Assembly: GCA_011033025.1 (NCBI GenBank)
Contig: WFMF01000217.1
Coordinates: forward strand, 62,001-126,000
Direction: 5' to 3'
DNA length: 64,000 nt
Source of the DNA: Beroe forskalii
Lineage: Eukaryota; Ctenophora; Nuda; Beroida; Beroidae
Made by a program: the position numbers and the translations under genes
Shown: positions 44,201-56,700 of the stretch, piece after piece
Position numbering within the stretch: the first letter of the stretch is position 1
Layout: every line of letters starts with the position of its first letter
The notes under the pieces: generated by a model
Seen by the model: only the letters and a program-made list of their open reading frames with translations
Databases searched by the model: none
What the model was told of the DNA's origin: nothing

Positions 44201-47200
44201 TGACCCCAATCAGCGCGATTTGACCCTCTTTGGTAACCCACTGACCCTTGTCCTAAACCCTAACATTTCATCAGATAACACCAGATAATTTAATGTTGAA
44301 AACAGTAAAAGTCATCCATTGAATTGTGTTTTAAAATCTAAAAAGTATTGTAATTAGAAAACTTCAAGCCATGACAGCTGTATTTGGATATTTTAATCAA
44401 CAATGAATTCGATGTCTTCTTCGTAGATCTGATGATGGAATCCCTGTCGTCATATGTCTTCTTTGTGATCTTTATTCTTTAGTCCCTGTCGTTGGTAGAA
44501 TCCTCGCTAGCGTCGTTATCTGTCTGCAAACTCTGATTCTGTCGTCATCTGTCTGTAGTTTCTGAGTGTAGTTGTAGCAATGACATCCGAGTTTGGATGG
44601 TTGTGTTGATAGCCTAAAGATTATAGGCCCCCGTCTCCTGAAATGGAATTGGTGTTAAAAATCAAAATAATATCACCGTGCATAAAACTATAAAAATGAA
44701 ACAAAGGCAGAATCAATAATTTAAATTGCAACCAAATCATGTCATGAAAAATGGGCTGAGAGTGAAATGCAAAACAAATGAAATGTTTTCTTTTACCTGA
44801 TGACACTAGTTGAGGAGCACTTGTCTGAAACCTGAAATGGTTAATACCTACCCGTTTGCTGCAAAGTATGGTTAGTGATTTTCTATCAAATAATAATATC
44901 TGGTCTAACTTTTCTCGAACAAAATCAAACGACATCAGACCAATTGGTCGTCATAAATGTTTGAATTTTGTTCAAGTTAAGTTGACCGAAACACGATAAG
45001 TAGACTACCCTAAAATATGATGTTCACAAGTCCAAAGTTTCCCGAACAAAATCAAACGACATCAGACCATTCAGTCGTCATAAATGTTTGGATTTCGATC
45101 GAGTCACGTTGAACTTAAGCACAGTATGAAATATGGATAATTACAGGACATGTTATCAGGTTCAAATCGCCTCAACAAATTCAAACGACATCAGACCGTA
45201 TGGTCGTCATAAATATCTGAATATGCGTGATTTGACATGAACCTAAGAACAAATAAAAATGGACCGTAAACCTAACTAGTAACCCCTGTCAAAATAGTGG
45301 AAATCCAGAAAAACAGGCATTTGTTCTTCTGGGTATTCCCAGGCTATTATGACGGGGAGGGGCTCCAACTGCTCCCCCTCCTCTGTTTTGGGTGGCAAGT
45401 CCCCCTCGAGAGTGAGGACCTCCACCCCCTCCACCTCCCACTCCTCCCCCTCCACACTGATGCTGCGGGAGGGGAGTGGGAGTGGAGACTCCCTATCCCT
45501 AACCTCAGGCTGATACTTCTGGCGCTGTGGAATGTGGATGAACCCCAACGCCCCGTAGAACCGTGCGAACCGTGACCTCCTGTATGCTTCTACCTCCTCA
45601 TCGTATACGTAAACCCTGTCACTCCTTTTCTTCCTGAAACATTTCGTCACTTTCTTCAAGGTCTTCGACATCTTCATTTTCAATGAAACGATCGAAAGAT
45701 TGGCAGAGTTAATCAGTTGTAAGCAAATAGCAAAGCGGGCAACTGGAAATGAGCATGTGGCAGGGATATAGGGGCTCCACGTTGCCATGGGGATTTTCCT
45801 AATTTCAAACTGCTCCTTCAGAATATTTTTCTGTTTTGCACGTAACTCAAGTAATTTCTTCACCAGTGCGCGGCGCACTGCATTTCACAATGACTATAGT
45901 CCATCTCAGATCCTAACGTACCTATGAAAAAACAAAAAAACCCACATCCGTGCTAAAATCGGAAAATTCGGTCATAGCCATCTCTCTGGAGTGACCCACT
46001 GATCCAATCCGCACAGTAAAATGATTCTGCCCTTACCTTACAATATACTGTTCTCTAGTTGGGAAATTATGGAAAACCCTAAACGCAAAACTAACATTTA
46101 TCAAAAGCAAAACTAACATTGTAATCAAACGGGGTTATTCCATCCATAGTTTATTGATAAATGGGATTATGACGAAATGTCACAAAAAGTTCGAAATAAG
46201 GCTCCGTAGACGTAAGAGTTCATGATTCCGTGAAAATGGATGCAAATTGGATGCACTTGGATGCAATTGGGAAAATTTTCCCAAAATTGGGAAAATGGCT
46301 TTTTAGCCTGTTTAATGCACTGAAAATGATTCCAAATGGTTGGAATATGTTTGTATAGATGATACGAGTCCTAGGACCGTTTTGGAAAATTTGGCCATCA
46401 CTGAGAGCCGATATGGGCGAAAAAGGCCGAAAAAAGCCGAAAATTAAAATTGCTCAAAATTGATTGATTTCTATCGACTCAAATGTGTTCATAAACATCC
46501 ACAAAGTCATTCGTTTTCCGGGTGAAAATTATTTATTTTTCCCAAAAATGGATGCATCCAAGAAATTTGGTCTGAGAAAAGGGGTGGATGCATTTTCCCA
46601 AAATTGGGAAATGGCTTTTAGCCTGTTTAATGCACTGAAAATGATTTCAAATGGTTGGAATATGTTTGTATAGATGATACACGAGTCCTAGGACCGTTTT
46701 TGAAAAATTTGGCCATCACTGAGAGCCGATATGGGCGAAAAAAGGCCGAAAAAATAGAAAATTAAAGAAATTGAGTTTCTATCGACTCAAATGTGTTTTA
46801 TATAGACATCCTAGAAGTCATTCTGCGTCGTTTTCCGGGTGAAAATTGCTTTATTTTTCCCAAAAAATGGATGCATCCAAGTGCGAATTTGGTCTGAGAA
46901 AAGTGGATGCATTTTCCCAAAATTAGGAAAATGGCTTTTTAGCCTGTTTAATGCACTGAAAATGATTCAAAATGGTTGGAATATGTTTGTATAGATGATA
47001 CACGAGTCCTAGGACCGTTTTTGGAAAAATTTATTACCATCACTGAGGAGCCATGGGCGAAAAAGGCCGAAAAAGCCGAAATTAAAATTGCTCAAAATTG
47101 ATTTCTATCGACTCAAATGTGTTTATAAATATCCTAGAAGTCATTCTGCGTCATTTTCCGGTGAAAATTGCTTTATTTTTCCCAAAAATGGATGCATCCG

Positions 47201-50200
47201 TGCGAAATTTGGTCTGAGAAAAGTGGATGCATTTTCCCCAAATTAGAAAATGGCTTTTTAGCCTGTTTAATGCACTGAAAATGATTCCAAATGGTTGGAA
47301 TATGTTTGTATAGATGATACACGAGTCGGAGACCGTTTTTTGAGGTTTATCATACTGAGAGCCGATATGGGCGAAAAAGGCCGAAAAAAGCCGAAAATTA
47401 AATTCAAACATATTCCCATCCTATTTGAAATTCTTTTTTCAGGTAAAAAGCCATTTTTCCCAAAAATGGGAAAATGTAGTCCAAATTTTTCCTGAAAAAA
47501 TTGGATGCATTTTCCCATTTTTGGGAAAAATAAAGCAATTTTCACCCGGAAACGACGCAGAATGACTTCTAGGATGTTTATGAACACATTTTGAGTCGAT
47601 AAAATCAATTTTGAGCAATTTTAATTTTCGGCTTTTTCGGCTTTTTTCGCCCATATCGGCTCTCAGTGATGGCCAAATTTTCCAAAAACGGTCCTAAGAC
47701 TCGTGTATCATTCTCTACAAACATATTCCAACCATTTGAATCATTTTCAGTGCATTAAACAGGTTAAAAGCCATTTTCCCAATTTTGGGAAAATGCATCC
47801 ACTTTTTCTCAGACCAAATTTTGATGCATGCATCCATTTTTGGGGAAAATAAAGGAATTTTCACCCGAAAACGACGCAGAATGACTTCTAGGATGTTTAT
47901 AAACACATTTGAGTCGATAGAAATCAATTTTTGAGCAATTTTAATTTTTTTTGGGCCTTTTTTCGCCCATATCGGCTCTCAGTGATGGCCAAATTTTCCA
48001 CGGTCCTAAGACTCGTGTATCATCTCTACAAACATATTCCAACCATTTGGAATCATTTTCAGTGCATTAAACAGGCTTAAAAGCCATTTTCCCAATTTTG
48101 GGAAAATGCATCCACTTTTTCTCAGACCAAATTTCGCACTTGGATGTATCCATTTTGGGGAAAATAAAGCAATTTTCACCCGGAAAACGACGCAGAATGA
48201 CTTCTAGGATGTTTGGTAAAACACATTTGGGGTCGATAGAAATCAATTTTTGGAGCAATTTTAATTTTCGGTTTTTCTGGCCTTTTCGCCCATATCGCCT
48301 CCGTGATGGCCAAATTTTCCAAAAAAACGGTCCTAGGACTCGTATTATCTATACAAACATATTCCAACCATTTGGAATCATTTTCAGTGCATTAAACAGG
48401 TTAAAAGCCATTTTCCCAATTTTGGGGAAAAAATAATCCAATTTTTCTCAGACCAAATTGCACTTGGATGCATCCATTTTTGGGAAAATAAAGCAATTTT
48501 CACCCGAAAACGACGCAGAATGACTTAGGATGTTTATAAACACATTTGAGCCGATAGAAATCACTTTTGAGCAATTTTTATTTTTTCGGCCTTTTTTCGC
48601 CCATATCGGCTCTCAGTGATGGCCAAATTCTTCCAAAACGGTCCTAGGGACTCGTGTATCATCTATACAAACATATTCCAAACCATTTGGAATCATTTTC
48701 AGCATTAAACAGGGCTAAAAGCCATTTTCCAATTTTGGGAAAATGCATCCACTTTTTCTCAGACCAAATGTACTTGATGCATCCATTTTTTTGGGAAAAT
48801 AGCAATTTTCACCTGAAAACGACGCAGAATGACTTAGGATGTTTATAAACACATTTGGTCAGATAGAAATCAATTTTGAGCAATTTTTAATTTTCGGCTT
48901 TTTCGGCCTTTTTTCCATATCGGCTCTCCGTGATGGCCAAATTTTCCAAAAACGGTCCTAGGACTCGTGTTTTATCTATACAAACATATTCCAACCATTT
49001 GGAATCATTTTCAGTGCATTAAACAGGTTAAGGCTTTTTTGGCCTTTTCGCCCATATCGGCTCTCGGTGATGGCCAAATTTTCCACGAGGTCCTAAGACT
49101 CATGTATCATCTCTACAAAATATATTCCAACCATTTGGAATCATTTCAGTGCATTAAACAGGCTTAAAAGCTTATTTCCATTTTCCCAATTTTGGGAAAA
49201 TGCATCCACTTTTTCTCAGACCAAATTTCGCACTTGGATGCATCCATTTTTGGGAAAATAAAGCAATTTTCACCCGGAAACGACGCAGAATGACTTCTAG
49301 GATGTTTATAAACACATTTAGTCGATAGAAATCCAATTTTGAGCAATTTTAATTTTCGGCTTTTTTCGGCCTTTTTCGCCCATATCGGCTCTCCGTGATG
49401 GCCAAATTTTCCAAAAACGGTCCTAGGACTCGTGTTTTATCTATACAAACATATTCCAACCATTTGGAATCATTTTCAGTGCATTAAACAGGCTAAGGCT
49501 TTTTTTGGCCTTTTTCGCCCATATCGGCTCTCAGTGATGGCCAAATTTTCCAAAAACGGTCCTAGGACTCGTGTATCATCTATATAAACATATTCCAACC
49601 ATTTGGAATCATTTTCAGTGCATTAAACAGGCTAAAAGCCATTTTCCCAATTTTGGGAAAATGCATCCACTTTTTCTCAGACCAAATTTTGCACTTGGAT
49701 GCATCCATTTGTGGGAAAAATAAAGCAATTTTCAGCCCGAATTTTAAAAGTGAAATGATTCAATTTTGGCTGGAAATACACGGACCTTTTCTTTAGATGT
49801 CTTTGAATAAATGTTAGTCGATACAAATCAAATTGTGTTAATGTTTTCGGTATTTTGCCTCAATCTGGTATCCTAAAACGGCTAAGTCTCCTTAAAGTGG
49901 CTTTACCAACCAACCATCATCTATTCAATGATATTCTAATCCGTATTTTCAATCATACTCTATCAGTCTGAGTCACTTTTAAGAAAATGGTAAAATTTTC
50001 CCAACTTCATTCTACAGAATCGCATATATCGAGCGCGCGCGGATTTTCCCAATTTGCATCCAACCCACGGAATCATCTTCTGAGACGTAACGCGCCAGGA
50101 CATAATTGTGATGCGTGAATCCATTTACATCAACGAATTTAGTACGTAAAAGCGCGCGCCCCGCGCTGCGCGTTCGATATGCATACGCGAAAAATACACA

Positions 50201-52105
50201 ATTATTGCACGGAATCATCGACTTGTACACTTATGTACACTTAATGCAATTCAAAATTCTTTTGGCCTTTTTGTGTTCATTGATCATCCACTTTGTTGGG
50301 ATTCATGAATGACTCCCGAAATTATTATAATCCAGAGTCTTTTTATATGATTCTTGGCTGCTTTTAACATTTCAGCCCATTACAAGCCAGGTCCTCAATA
50401 TTTAGTACCATTACCTTATTGAAGAAGTTGCTCGCATGAAGTGGGTAATTAAGGTTGATTTTATTGAAGAGCCCACTAGAAATATCGTACCTATAATGCC
50501 TCTAATATACCCACCTGAAATAGAAACAGACGCTTCTCCCTCAAATTTCAATGTTATACCGTTTATCAGCTGTTTCAATTTCTGGATCTGTGTGTCAGTT
50601 CCCCTAACGTTCGTCGGTGCATTCTTCGGATTCCGGAAAGATGCCATCGTCTACCCAACACACACCAATCAGATCCCCCGCCACATTCCCCCACAGAACT
50701 TCTACACCAAGCCACTACCCGGTATCTTCATGGGTGGTATTCTCCCTGTGGGAAGTGTCTTCATCCAGCTCTACTTCATCTTCAACAGTATCTGGTAAGA
50801 GGGGGATTATTCATTATTTCTTACGATTTAGTATTCGGAAGACTTGTATGCGATGCCATCCCTGAACCTTATGCTTATCATGTCCAATCCTCCTGTGGCT
50901 TTCAAATCTAACCCTGAAATATTCGTAATTCCCCTGATTCCACCCACTCCACCATGTCCCCCAGGGCCCACCAGATCTACTACATGTTCTGGTTCCTGTT
51001 CATCGTGTTTCTGATCCTTGTGATAACCTGCGCTGAGACGACCATCCTGCTCTGCTACTTCCACCTCTGTGCTGAGGACTACCACTGGTGGTGGAGAGCC
51101 TACCTCAGCAGCGGCTGTACTGCGCTGTACTTCTTCATTTACTCCATCTACTTCTACGCGGGTACCCTAATAGTGGCAGTTTGAACTGCAGTTTTGTGTG
51201 CGCGGCGTTAGTTTGCACGCAGCATAAAGAAATGCTGAAATATGAAATGTTATTAACGTGTCTTGATGCCGCGCATACAAAAACTGCAATTCGAACTGTC
51301 ACCATAAACTCTTATTACACACGGGCCCTTCACTTCGCATCTGCTAATAACGAAGTTTCATTTGGAGAGTTCATGAAAACTCTGCTATCCGTTTTGAGTG
51401 TAGAATTCAGTGAATCTCATCATTTCTGCTGTAAATTCATCTGAATAACCCGCTGTATTCGTCTTCAGAGCGTTTGAAGATGGAGGGGGCTGCTTCGCTC
51501 TTCATCTTCTTCGGCTACACCTTCATCATGTCAATCTACTTCTTCCTCCTCACCGGTGAGTAATACTGAGAATGCAGCTGTAGGGGGGGGGGGGCAACCC
51601 CTCACTGGTGAGTAATACTGGGATTGAAGTGAGTCGACCTCGGAATGCAGCTGTACTGAGAGTTATGTGGGGAGGAAAGGGACTCTCGTCCCACCCGGGG
51701 GCCAAAGAGCGCTCGTTTAGGCCTGAAGCTCCTTCTCCTACTCTTGGCCTTGTGCGCCTCGCAGGCCCATCCCCTATATAGTAGTAGATGGTTATGTGCC
51801 ACATGCCCTGCTTAGAACTCTCTTAGCTCCCTTATTGGCCAGTGTTTACAATAACGCAGGTCTGCTCATGGATTGGTGGATTCGGAGATCAATATTAGCG
51901 ATCTCCAGTAAATTTAACACGCCATAGGCGAGTAATTTACTGTTATCTTGGTAGGGACTCCAGAGATCCATGTTCACTCATGCGTAATAATATTTACCCT
52001 ATTTCATTCTTCTCCTTTTAAATTAACTTTATTTCAGGCTTCGTTGGTTTCATGTCGTGTTTCCTGTTTATCAACAAGATCTACTCAGTGGTGAAGACCG
52101 ACTAA
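41246..52105 (+). CDS. TM9SF2: TM9SF2-like gene, plus-strand copy (C-terminal eight exons)
   Basis: Exons: 41,246-41,378; 41,603-41,722; 42,964-43,021; 43,274-43,375; 50,585-50,794; 50,965-51,161; 51,469-51,555; 52,038-52,105 (TAA 52,103-52,105). All phases join, giving about 324 residues from [15 protein letters not shown] through [10 protein letters not shown] and the last membrane segments to [10 protein letters not shown]. The family has about 650 residues, so the N-terminal lumenal half is not in the window. Exon lengths equal those of the minus copy. Oddities: the acceptor of the 50,585 exon is TG instead of AG (a CAG at 50,567-50,569 would add five in-frame residues). The donor at 51,162 is altered by a MITE to GTACCC. 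Two donors are duplicated (43,376/43,420 and 51,556/51,608). The first acceptor is multiplied in the 80-bp array. The protein frame is intact, so this may still be expressed or may be starting to decay. Confidence 0.9.
43440..43835 (+). repeat. 56-bp intronic array with repeated acceptor-like sites
   Basis: About seven units of TTCTTCCACAG-TTCAACC, AAAACCTCTCTGTTAT and TTCTTATTTTGTGT. Each unit carries a polypyrimidine tract ending in CACAG. The left arm has only two units (36,165-36,245). Reading frames across it are repeat artefacts. Confidence 0.85.
45276..45878 (-). CDS. Conserved hypothetical protein nested antisense in a TM9SF2 intron (right copy)
   Basis: Ortholog-like partner of the frame at 34,196-34,798, same 200-codon length and TAG stop, no indels. 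Residue differences are V to A (TCSF region), V to I and K to Q in the HVPKRQ stretch, T to I before SVEGEE, and R to K before TEEGEQ. All other changes I found are synonymous. A basic middle and an acidic C-terminus are kept. First in-frame ATG is again residue 31. It is not recognised as a known family, and no signal peptide or membrane segment is clear in the C-terminal two thirds. Confidence 0.6.
   Translation of the reverse strand: MRRALVKKLLELRAKQKNILKEQFEIRKIPMATWSPYIPATCSFPVARFAICLQLINSANLSIVSLKMKMSKTLKKVTKCFRKKRSDRVYVYDEEVEAYRRSRFARFYGALGFIHIPQRQKYQPEVRDRESPLPLPSRSISVEGEEWEVEGVEVLTLEGDLPPKTEEGEQLEPLPVIIAWEYPEEQMPVFLDFHYFDRGY
46216..50082. mobile_element. 3.87-kb MULE-type foldback made of tandem repeats
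   Basis: The termini are GAGTTCATGATTCCGTG (46,216) and the complement of CAGAAGATGATTCCGTG (50,082). They are flanked by AGACGTAA at 46,208-46,215 and 50,083-50,090. The empty site in the other arm is at about 33,900-33,915. The left arm (to about 47,430) and right arm (from about 47,440) are inverted arrays of 300-350-bp units with TGGATGCATCC, CCCAATTTTGGGAAAATGC, GACGCAGAATGACTTCTAGG and CGTTTTTGGAAAATTTGGCC. No coding frame is credible. The termini match those of 22,591-26,434, so both were probably moved by the same MULE-type transposase. Confidence 0.85.
51165..51304. mobile_element. 140-bp MITE inserted in a TM9SF2 splice donor
   Basis: TIRs GGCAGTTTGAACTGCAG and its near match, GACAGTTCGAATTGCAG on the opposite strand, each lead into TTTTGTGTGCGCGGC-like sequence. 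It is flanked by TA at 51,163-51,164 and 51,305-51,306. The left-arm copy reads GGTAAACTCTAATTAC without it. Insertion changes the donor from GTAAAC to GTACCC. Confidence 0.8.
51640..51790 (+). mobile_element. Old LINE 3'-end scrap in TM9SF2 intron (right copy)
   Basis: Counterpart of 28,785-28,940 with TTTAGGCCTGAAGCTCCTTC and ending near ATAGTAGTAGATGG. It was present before the duplication. Confidence 0.45.
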
Positions 52106-53600
52106 ACGCCACCGACAACCTGTCCCGTTATTTAACAGCTGAAATTGAATACCGTTAATATATGGAGTGGACTTTGATATCTCGAAAAGAAGCATTTCCC
52201 GTATTATATACTGCAGTGTATACACTCAGGTCTTGTTGCTTGACGCAACTGTAAATGTAACAGTAGAAATTATTAATTCTGTTTGCTAGCAATTTGATAC
52301 TGCAAGCTGTTATACTTTGAGACTTGTTAAAGTTATCGAAAACCGGTTAATTTGTGCCGTACCATTAGTTATTTGAATTTTATCACGCATCATTGATTAT
52401 GAATTGAATTGATGATATCTATAATGTACGGATATGCTTATAAATTTGACGTTTCTCAGCGTTCATTTTAGGAGCTTTTGAACAAAATGGAGTGGAAATT
52501 GTGACTGAAAGCATAGTTCACGTTTAAATTATCGAGGCTTAAAATCCATGTTATCAGTAGTGGTTTAGTGCATATCATAGATAAGATTGGATGTATTTAT
52601 CCAAGATGATGTTATATTTGTTAATACACAGGCCAAGCAGTGTGTAGATATTATTGTAGATATCATTTAATTCTAATAGCAGTGTGTATATAGAAATACG
52701 GTAAACTTGAAGAATTCAAAGGGTAAACTTGAGGAATTCAAAGCCTGAAACTGTGCTCCGAATCCGTCTATAATTCGTTGAGCTTTAATATCTAATGATC
52801 ATTCGTGGCACATATAGACGTGATGAAATGCTGTAAAACTAGACGTTTTGCTGTTATTGAGTTGCATTTCGAATAATAATTGTGTAGCGTCTGTTTATTC
52901 ATTGAATTTTTCTCAAGTTTGGTATTGTAGCTAAACTATTAGATTTTGATTGCAGCTTGTTAATGTTATTTCAAACTAAAAGTGGTGAGGATAGAACTGG
53001 TATGGATTTGAAGTAGTTAAGTTGTAAAGTTCGTATAATTTATCATTGCTCAATGATTCATAAAAATTTGTCGTTTCATTTGAAGCCTTTCAAAGGATTC
53101 TATATGTTGCTTTTATAATGGCAATGAAATAGTTTCTGTTTCTTATCAATATCTTAACCTACAATCGATAGAAAATATAACATTCATTACCTATTAGCAT
53201 AATATGATGAAAACTCCTGTTAGTGTTACGGACGCACAATTGAATTTTATCATTAACTACAAAACGTTGCCCTACTGACATCAGTTTGTCATATTGACAA
53301 AAGTTTAAGTAAAACTGTTTAAGTTTAAGTTTATCTTCACGTTGGGGCTTGTAATACTAAACCAAGTTATTGTATTCTTTCAATTGTACTAACAGCTGTG
53401 GTTGTCGGTTGAGAATGAAATCAAATTGACATATAAAAACTGTTAAATCAACATTTTCCGCAAAAAGTTGATGAATTCCCAGAATGCAGGCTACAGCTTC
53501 AATTAAATTCGTCAAAATGTCAGTATGTATTTTAAAAATTAAACGAAGCCTGAGATTATATTTCAATGAATAAACTCTGACTGAAGCTTAAGTCAAACTC
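52106..53600 (+). other. 3' UTR and downstream flank of the plus-strand TM9SF2
   Basis: AT-rich non-coding DNA. The first 115 bases are shared with the minus copy. A canonical AATAAA occurs at 53,569-53,574 and could end the transcript. No other gene is seen. Confidence 0.4.
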
Positions 53601-53711
53601 AAAGATAGCCAGGCTACAATTTAAAACAGGCTACAGCTGCAGAACCCTTCAATAATTTCGTTGAAAACCTTTGCATCGTGCTGTAACGTAACCTGCTTAC
53701 ATTTCAAGGGC

Positions 53712-56700
53712 ATGGCAAATGAAGAACAAGTGGACTCAATCCGTGTCATTGATTCTCCGTCGGCTGAGAAGACCGGAGCTTCTTTGGACACCTCTGAATC
53801 CAATCTTCTGGTGAGTAGTCGAAGATCGTTCACGTAATCATCTAGGGTGAGGGGGCGTTTTTAAATGAAGAGCCGGGAGAGGGTCTTGGTGATGACTTGA
53901 TTACGTAATCAAATTTTCCAATTTTTGAAAAATTTGCCAGAAATTCACGATATTTTTGGCAAATATTTGAGAAAACCTACTCAAAACTAAAAGCAATATT
54001 TTTCAAAACTTTCCTCAAGAAGGGTTGAGCTTTGAGTTTGATTACGTTTGATTACGAGGGGGCTGAACTGGCCAAAAACTATCCCCAATAACATTTATAT
54101 TTACGGCTAAAGAAAATAACCGGCAGCCTGCAGGATCAGAATTGAAGATTATAATATAGCTAGTTCTGAGAACGCTTTCTGGCTTTTCGAAGTTTCCACA
54201 CCAACGCCATTTATGTACGACTACGTAAGTGGCCGTCCATAAAGTTAAACTACGTTCGCATTTCCCCCGATCACCGATATTGAGACCCCCCCTCCCTAAG
54301 TTCGCGCTAGTTAAAAATTCAAACCCCCTTTTTTCTCTTTTTCGCGCAATATGCAACTGATGGCTGCACTACTAGGCAATCTAGCAACCCCTTACCTGGG
54401 TGCCACTGCCAGGTGGTGGTACTCTTACGAGTAACAATTTGTCGGGGCGCCTCTCCAAAACACCCCCCCCCCTGTAACACTAACTGAATTGAGTGCTTCA
54501 AATTAAATTCAGTTAAATGAATAAATCTTTGATTAAGTAAATTTCATGGGGAATTTCACTTCCGAATTCGATAAGATAATTTAATGAATCAAACGAGTAT
54601 GAAAATCCCCCCGCCCAATTATCCCTACTGGTGTGTCCTACGTTTATGCGAAGCACAACCAGGCCTGTTATACAGTGTGCACCAAACTTATCTACTCAGT
54701 GAAAACATGGTAGCAGACTGCTTCACTCTCATTCTCTCCCTCCACAATGGCACAATGACTTTCACTTTCATTTCACCCTTCGTCGAATTTCCTGCACTTG
54801 GCAGCACATTTATCTCGCTTTTGTCACCGAATTCCCATGTATTTATGAGTGTTAAACCTCTGGCTGCGATGCTTTTTGTCAATTACCTGGCTGTGTCATG
54901 GCTGTTAATAATTAACGTCCCAGTCGCTTGGCATTGGTTTAGATCAGATACTGAAATAAGAAAGCCTAGTCACGTCCGCATTCCATTATATGGAATAACG
55001 GAATGTGGAAAGTAGTTATCATTTTGGCTAGAAGTACTGCTGCTTGCGTCATAACACCCTATAATATTGAAGCTTTGAAGCATGTAACACTGTCATTTCT
55101 CAACGCTGGGACCCGTGTAGTGACGTTCGAATCATTATGTTGTAAATTTAAAATTGTTATCGTATTTCACAACCGACAAATGGTATATTTTGCTTCAAAT
55201 TTTCTCGGTCTTATTACGTGGATACGATGAGGCTCTGGCAAGTCAGCAGAATATAATTCTATTATACATCCCATGTTTAACCGTCGAATATGTTTTTCTG
55301 CTGAGAATTCAATACTCGGGTAGTTTGTGTACTGCTCCACTTTGTGTGCGATGCTATCTACTGCCACACCGCAGGCCCCATCAGATGACCAGATGAGGGA
55401 GCCAGCTGGTTCAGAGCACGCCCTTATGAGCCCCATCATTCCGAGAAGACAGCGAGACAGGATATTCTCATCTCCAGGCCTGGAATATGTTCGAGGACTG
55501 GAGATAGGTTCAGACAGCCAGGAACTGCTGGGGATTCAAATACCGGATTCTTCATAGCAGATGACAGATGATCCAGAAGGTGAGCCCACCCAGTCTTCAT
55601 TACCCAGGTCTTCACAGCGCAGTCTTCATTTAATACCCACCACTTCTTCAATACCACCCAGTCTTACCACAGTCTTCATTACCCATAATCTTCATTATAC
55701 CCAGTCTTCATAACCCACCCAGTCTTCATTACCCACCCAGTCTTCATTACCCAGTCTTCATTACCCACCAACTCAGTCTTCATTACCCACCCAGTCTTCA
55801 TTACCCACCCAGTCTTCATTACCCACCCAGTCTTCATTACCCACCCAGTCTTCATTACCCACCCAGTCTTCATTACCCACCCAGTCTTCATTACCCACCC
55901 AGTCTTCATTACCCACCCAGTCTTCATTACCCACCCAGTCTTCATTACCCACCCAGTCTTCATTACCCACCCCCATTACCCACCATTACCCACCCAGTCT
56001 TCATTACCCACCCAGTCTTCATTACCCACCCAGTCTTCATTACTCACCCAGTCTTCATTACCCACCCAGTCTTCATTACCCACCCAGTCTTCATTACCCA
56101 CCCAGTCTTCATTACCCACCCAGTCTTCATTACCCACCCAGTCTTCATTACCCAGTCTTCATTACCCACCCCACTTTCATTACCCACCCAGTCTTCATTA
56201 CTACCCAGTCTTCATTACCCACCCAGAATTAAGTCTATTACCCACCCATCATGGTAGTGCTGCTTTTCTTTACGATTAATTTTTGCAATAGAGGAACATA
56301 GACAGATTCGAATTTCAATAAGTATGACACAAGTCGATTATATTATCGATTTCATAATTTGTTTCTCCAATTTTTTCATGCATGCTCAAGATAATCGGAA
56401 CAGCTGACCCTGTAACGGCAGTTGCACCATATGATAACTCTAATTCAGTAATTCCATCTTCCGGAAATATATTCAAATCGAGTAGGTAGGTAATCGACTG
56501 CAGGGTTTTTAACCGGTAGAATCACTTCCGTGGTTTGCAGAAGTAGGAATAAAGTGGTACTGATGCTCGAAAGGCTGTGCTAGTGCTTGTGAGGACCAGG
56601 CTCTGAGACTAAGGTACACGTATAAGAATTTGAAGAAGTATAAATAGTATTTTCTGCTAATTAAAATCGTTGCAGGTGGAGGAGTGGCTTCAGTCAGCGG

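Larger units (their letters stand above)
41390..52220. repeat. Right arm of the head-to-head TM9SF2 duplication
   Basis: Partner of 28,354-38,327. The edge at 41,390 lies 11 bases after the donor of the first exon, so that exon and the 80-bp array are outside the duplicated segment. Confidence 0.9.

Noticed and set aside
46464-49346. Frames of 60-113 codons rich in F, P, K
   Set aside because: Tandem repeat units of the second MULE-type foldback; stops and indels vary between units.
55679-55976. MKTGWV repeat protein on the minus strand
   Set aside because: Produced by the 18-bp minisatellite; two frames are open over the same DNA and neither has a plausible start or end.
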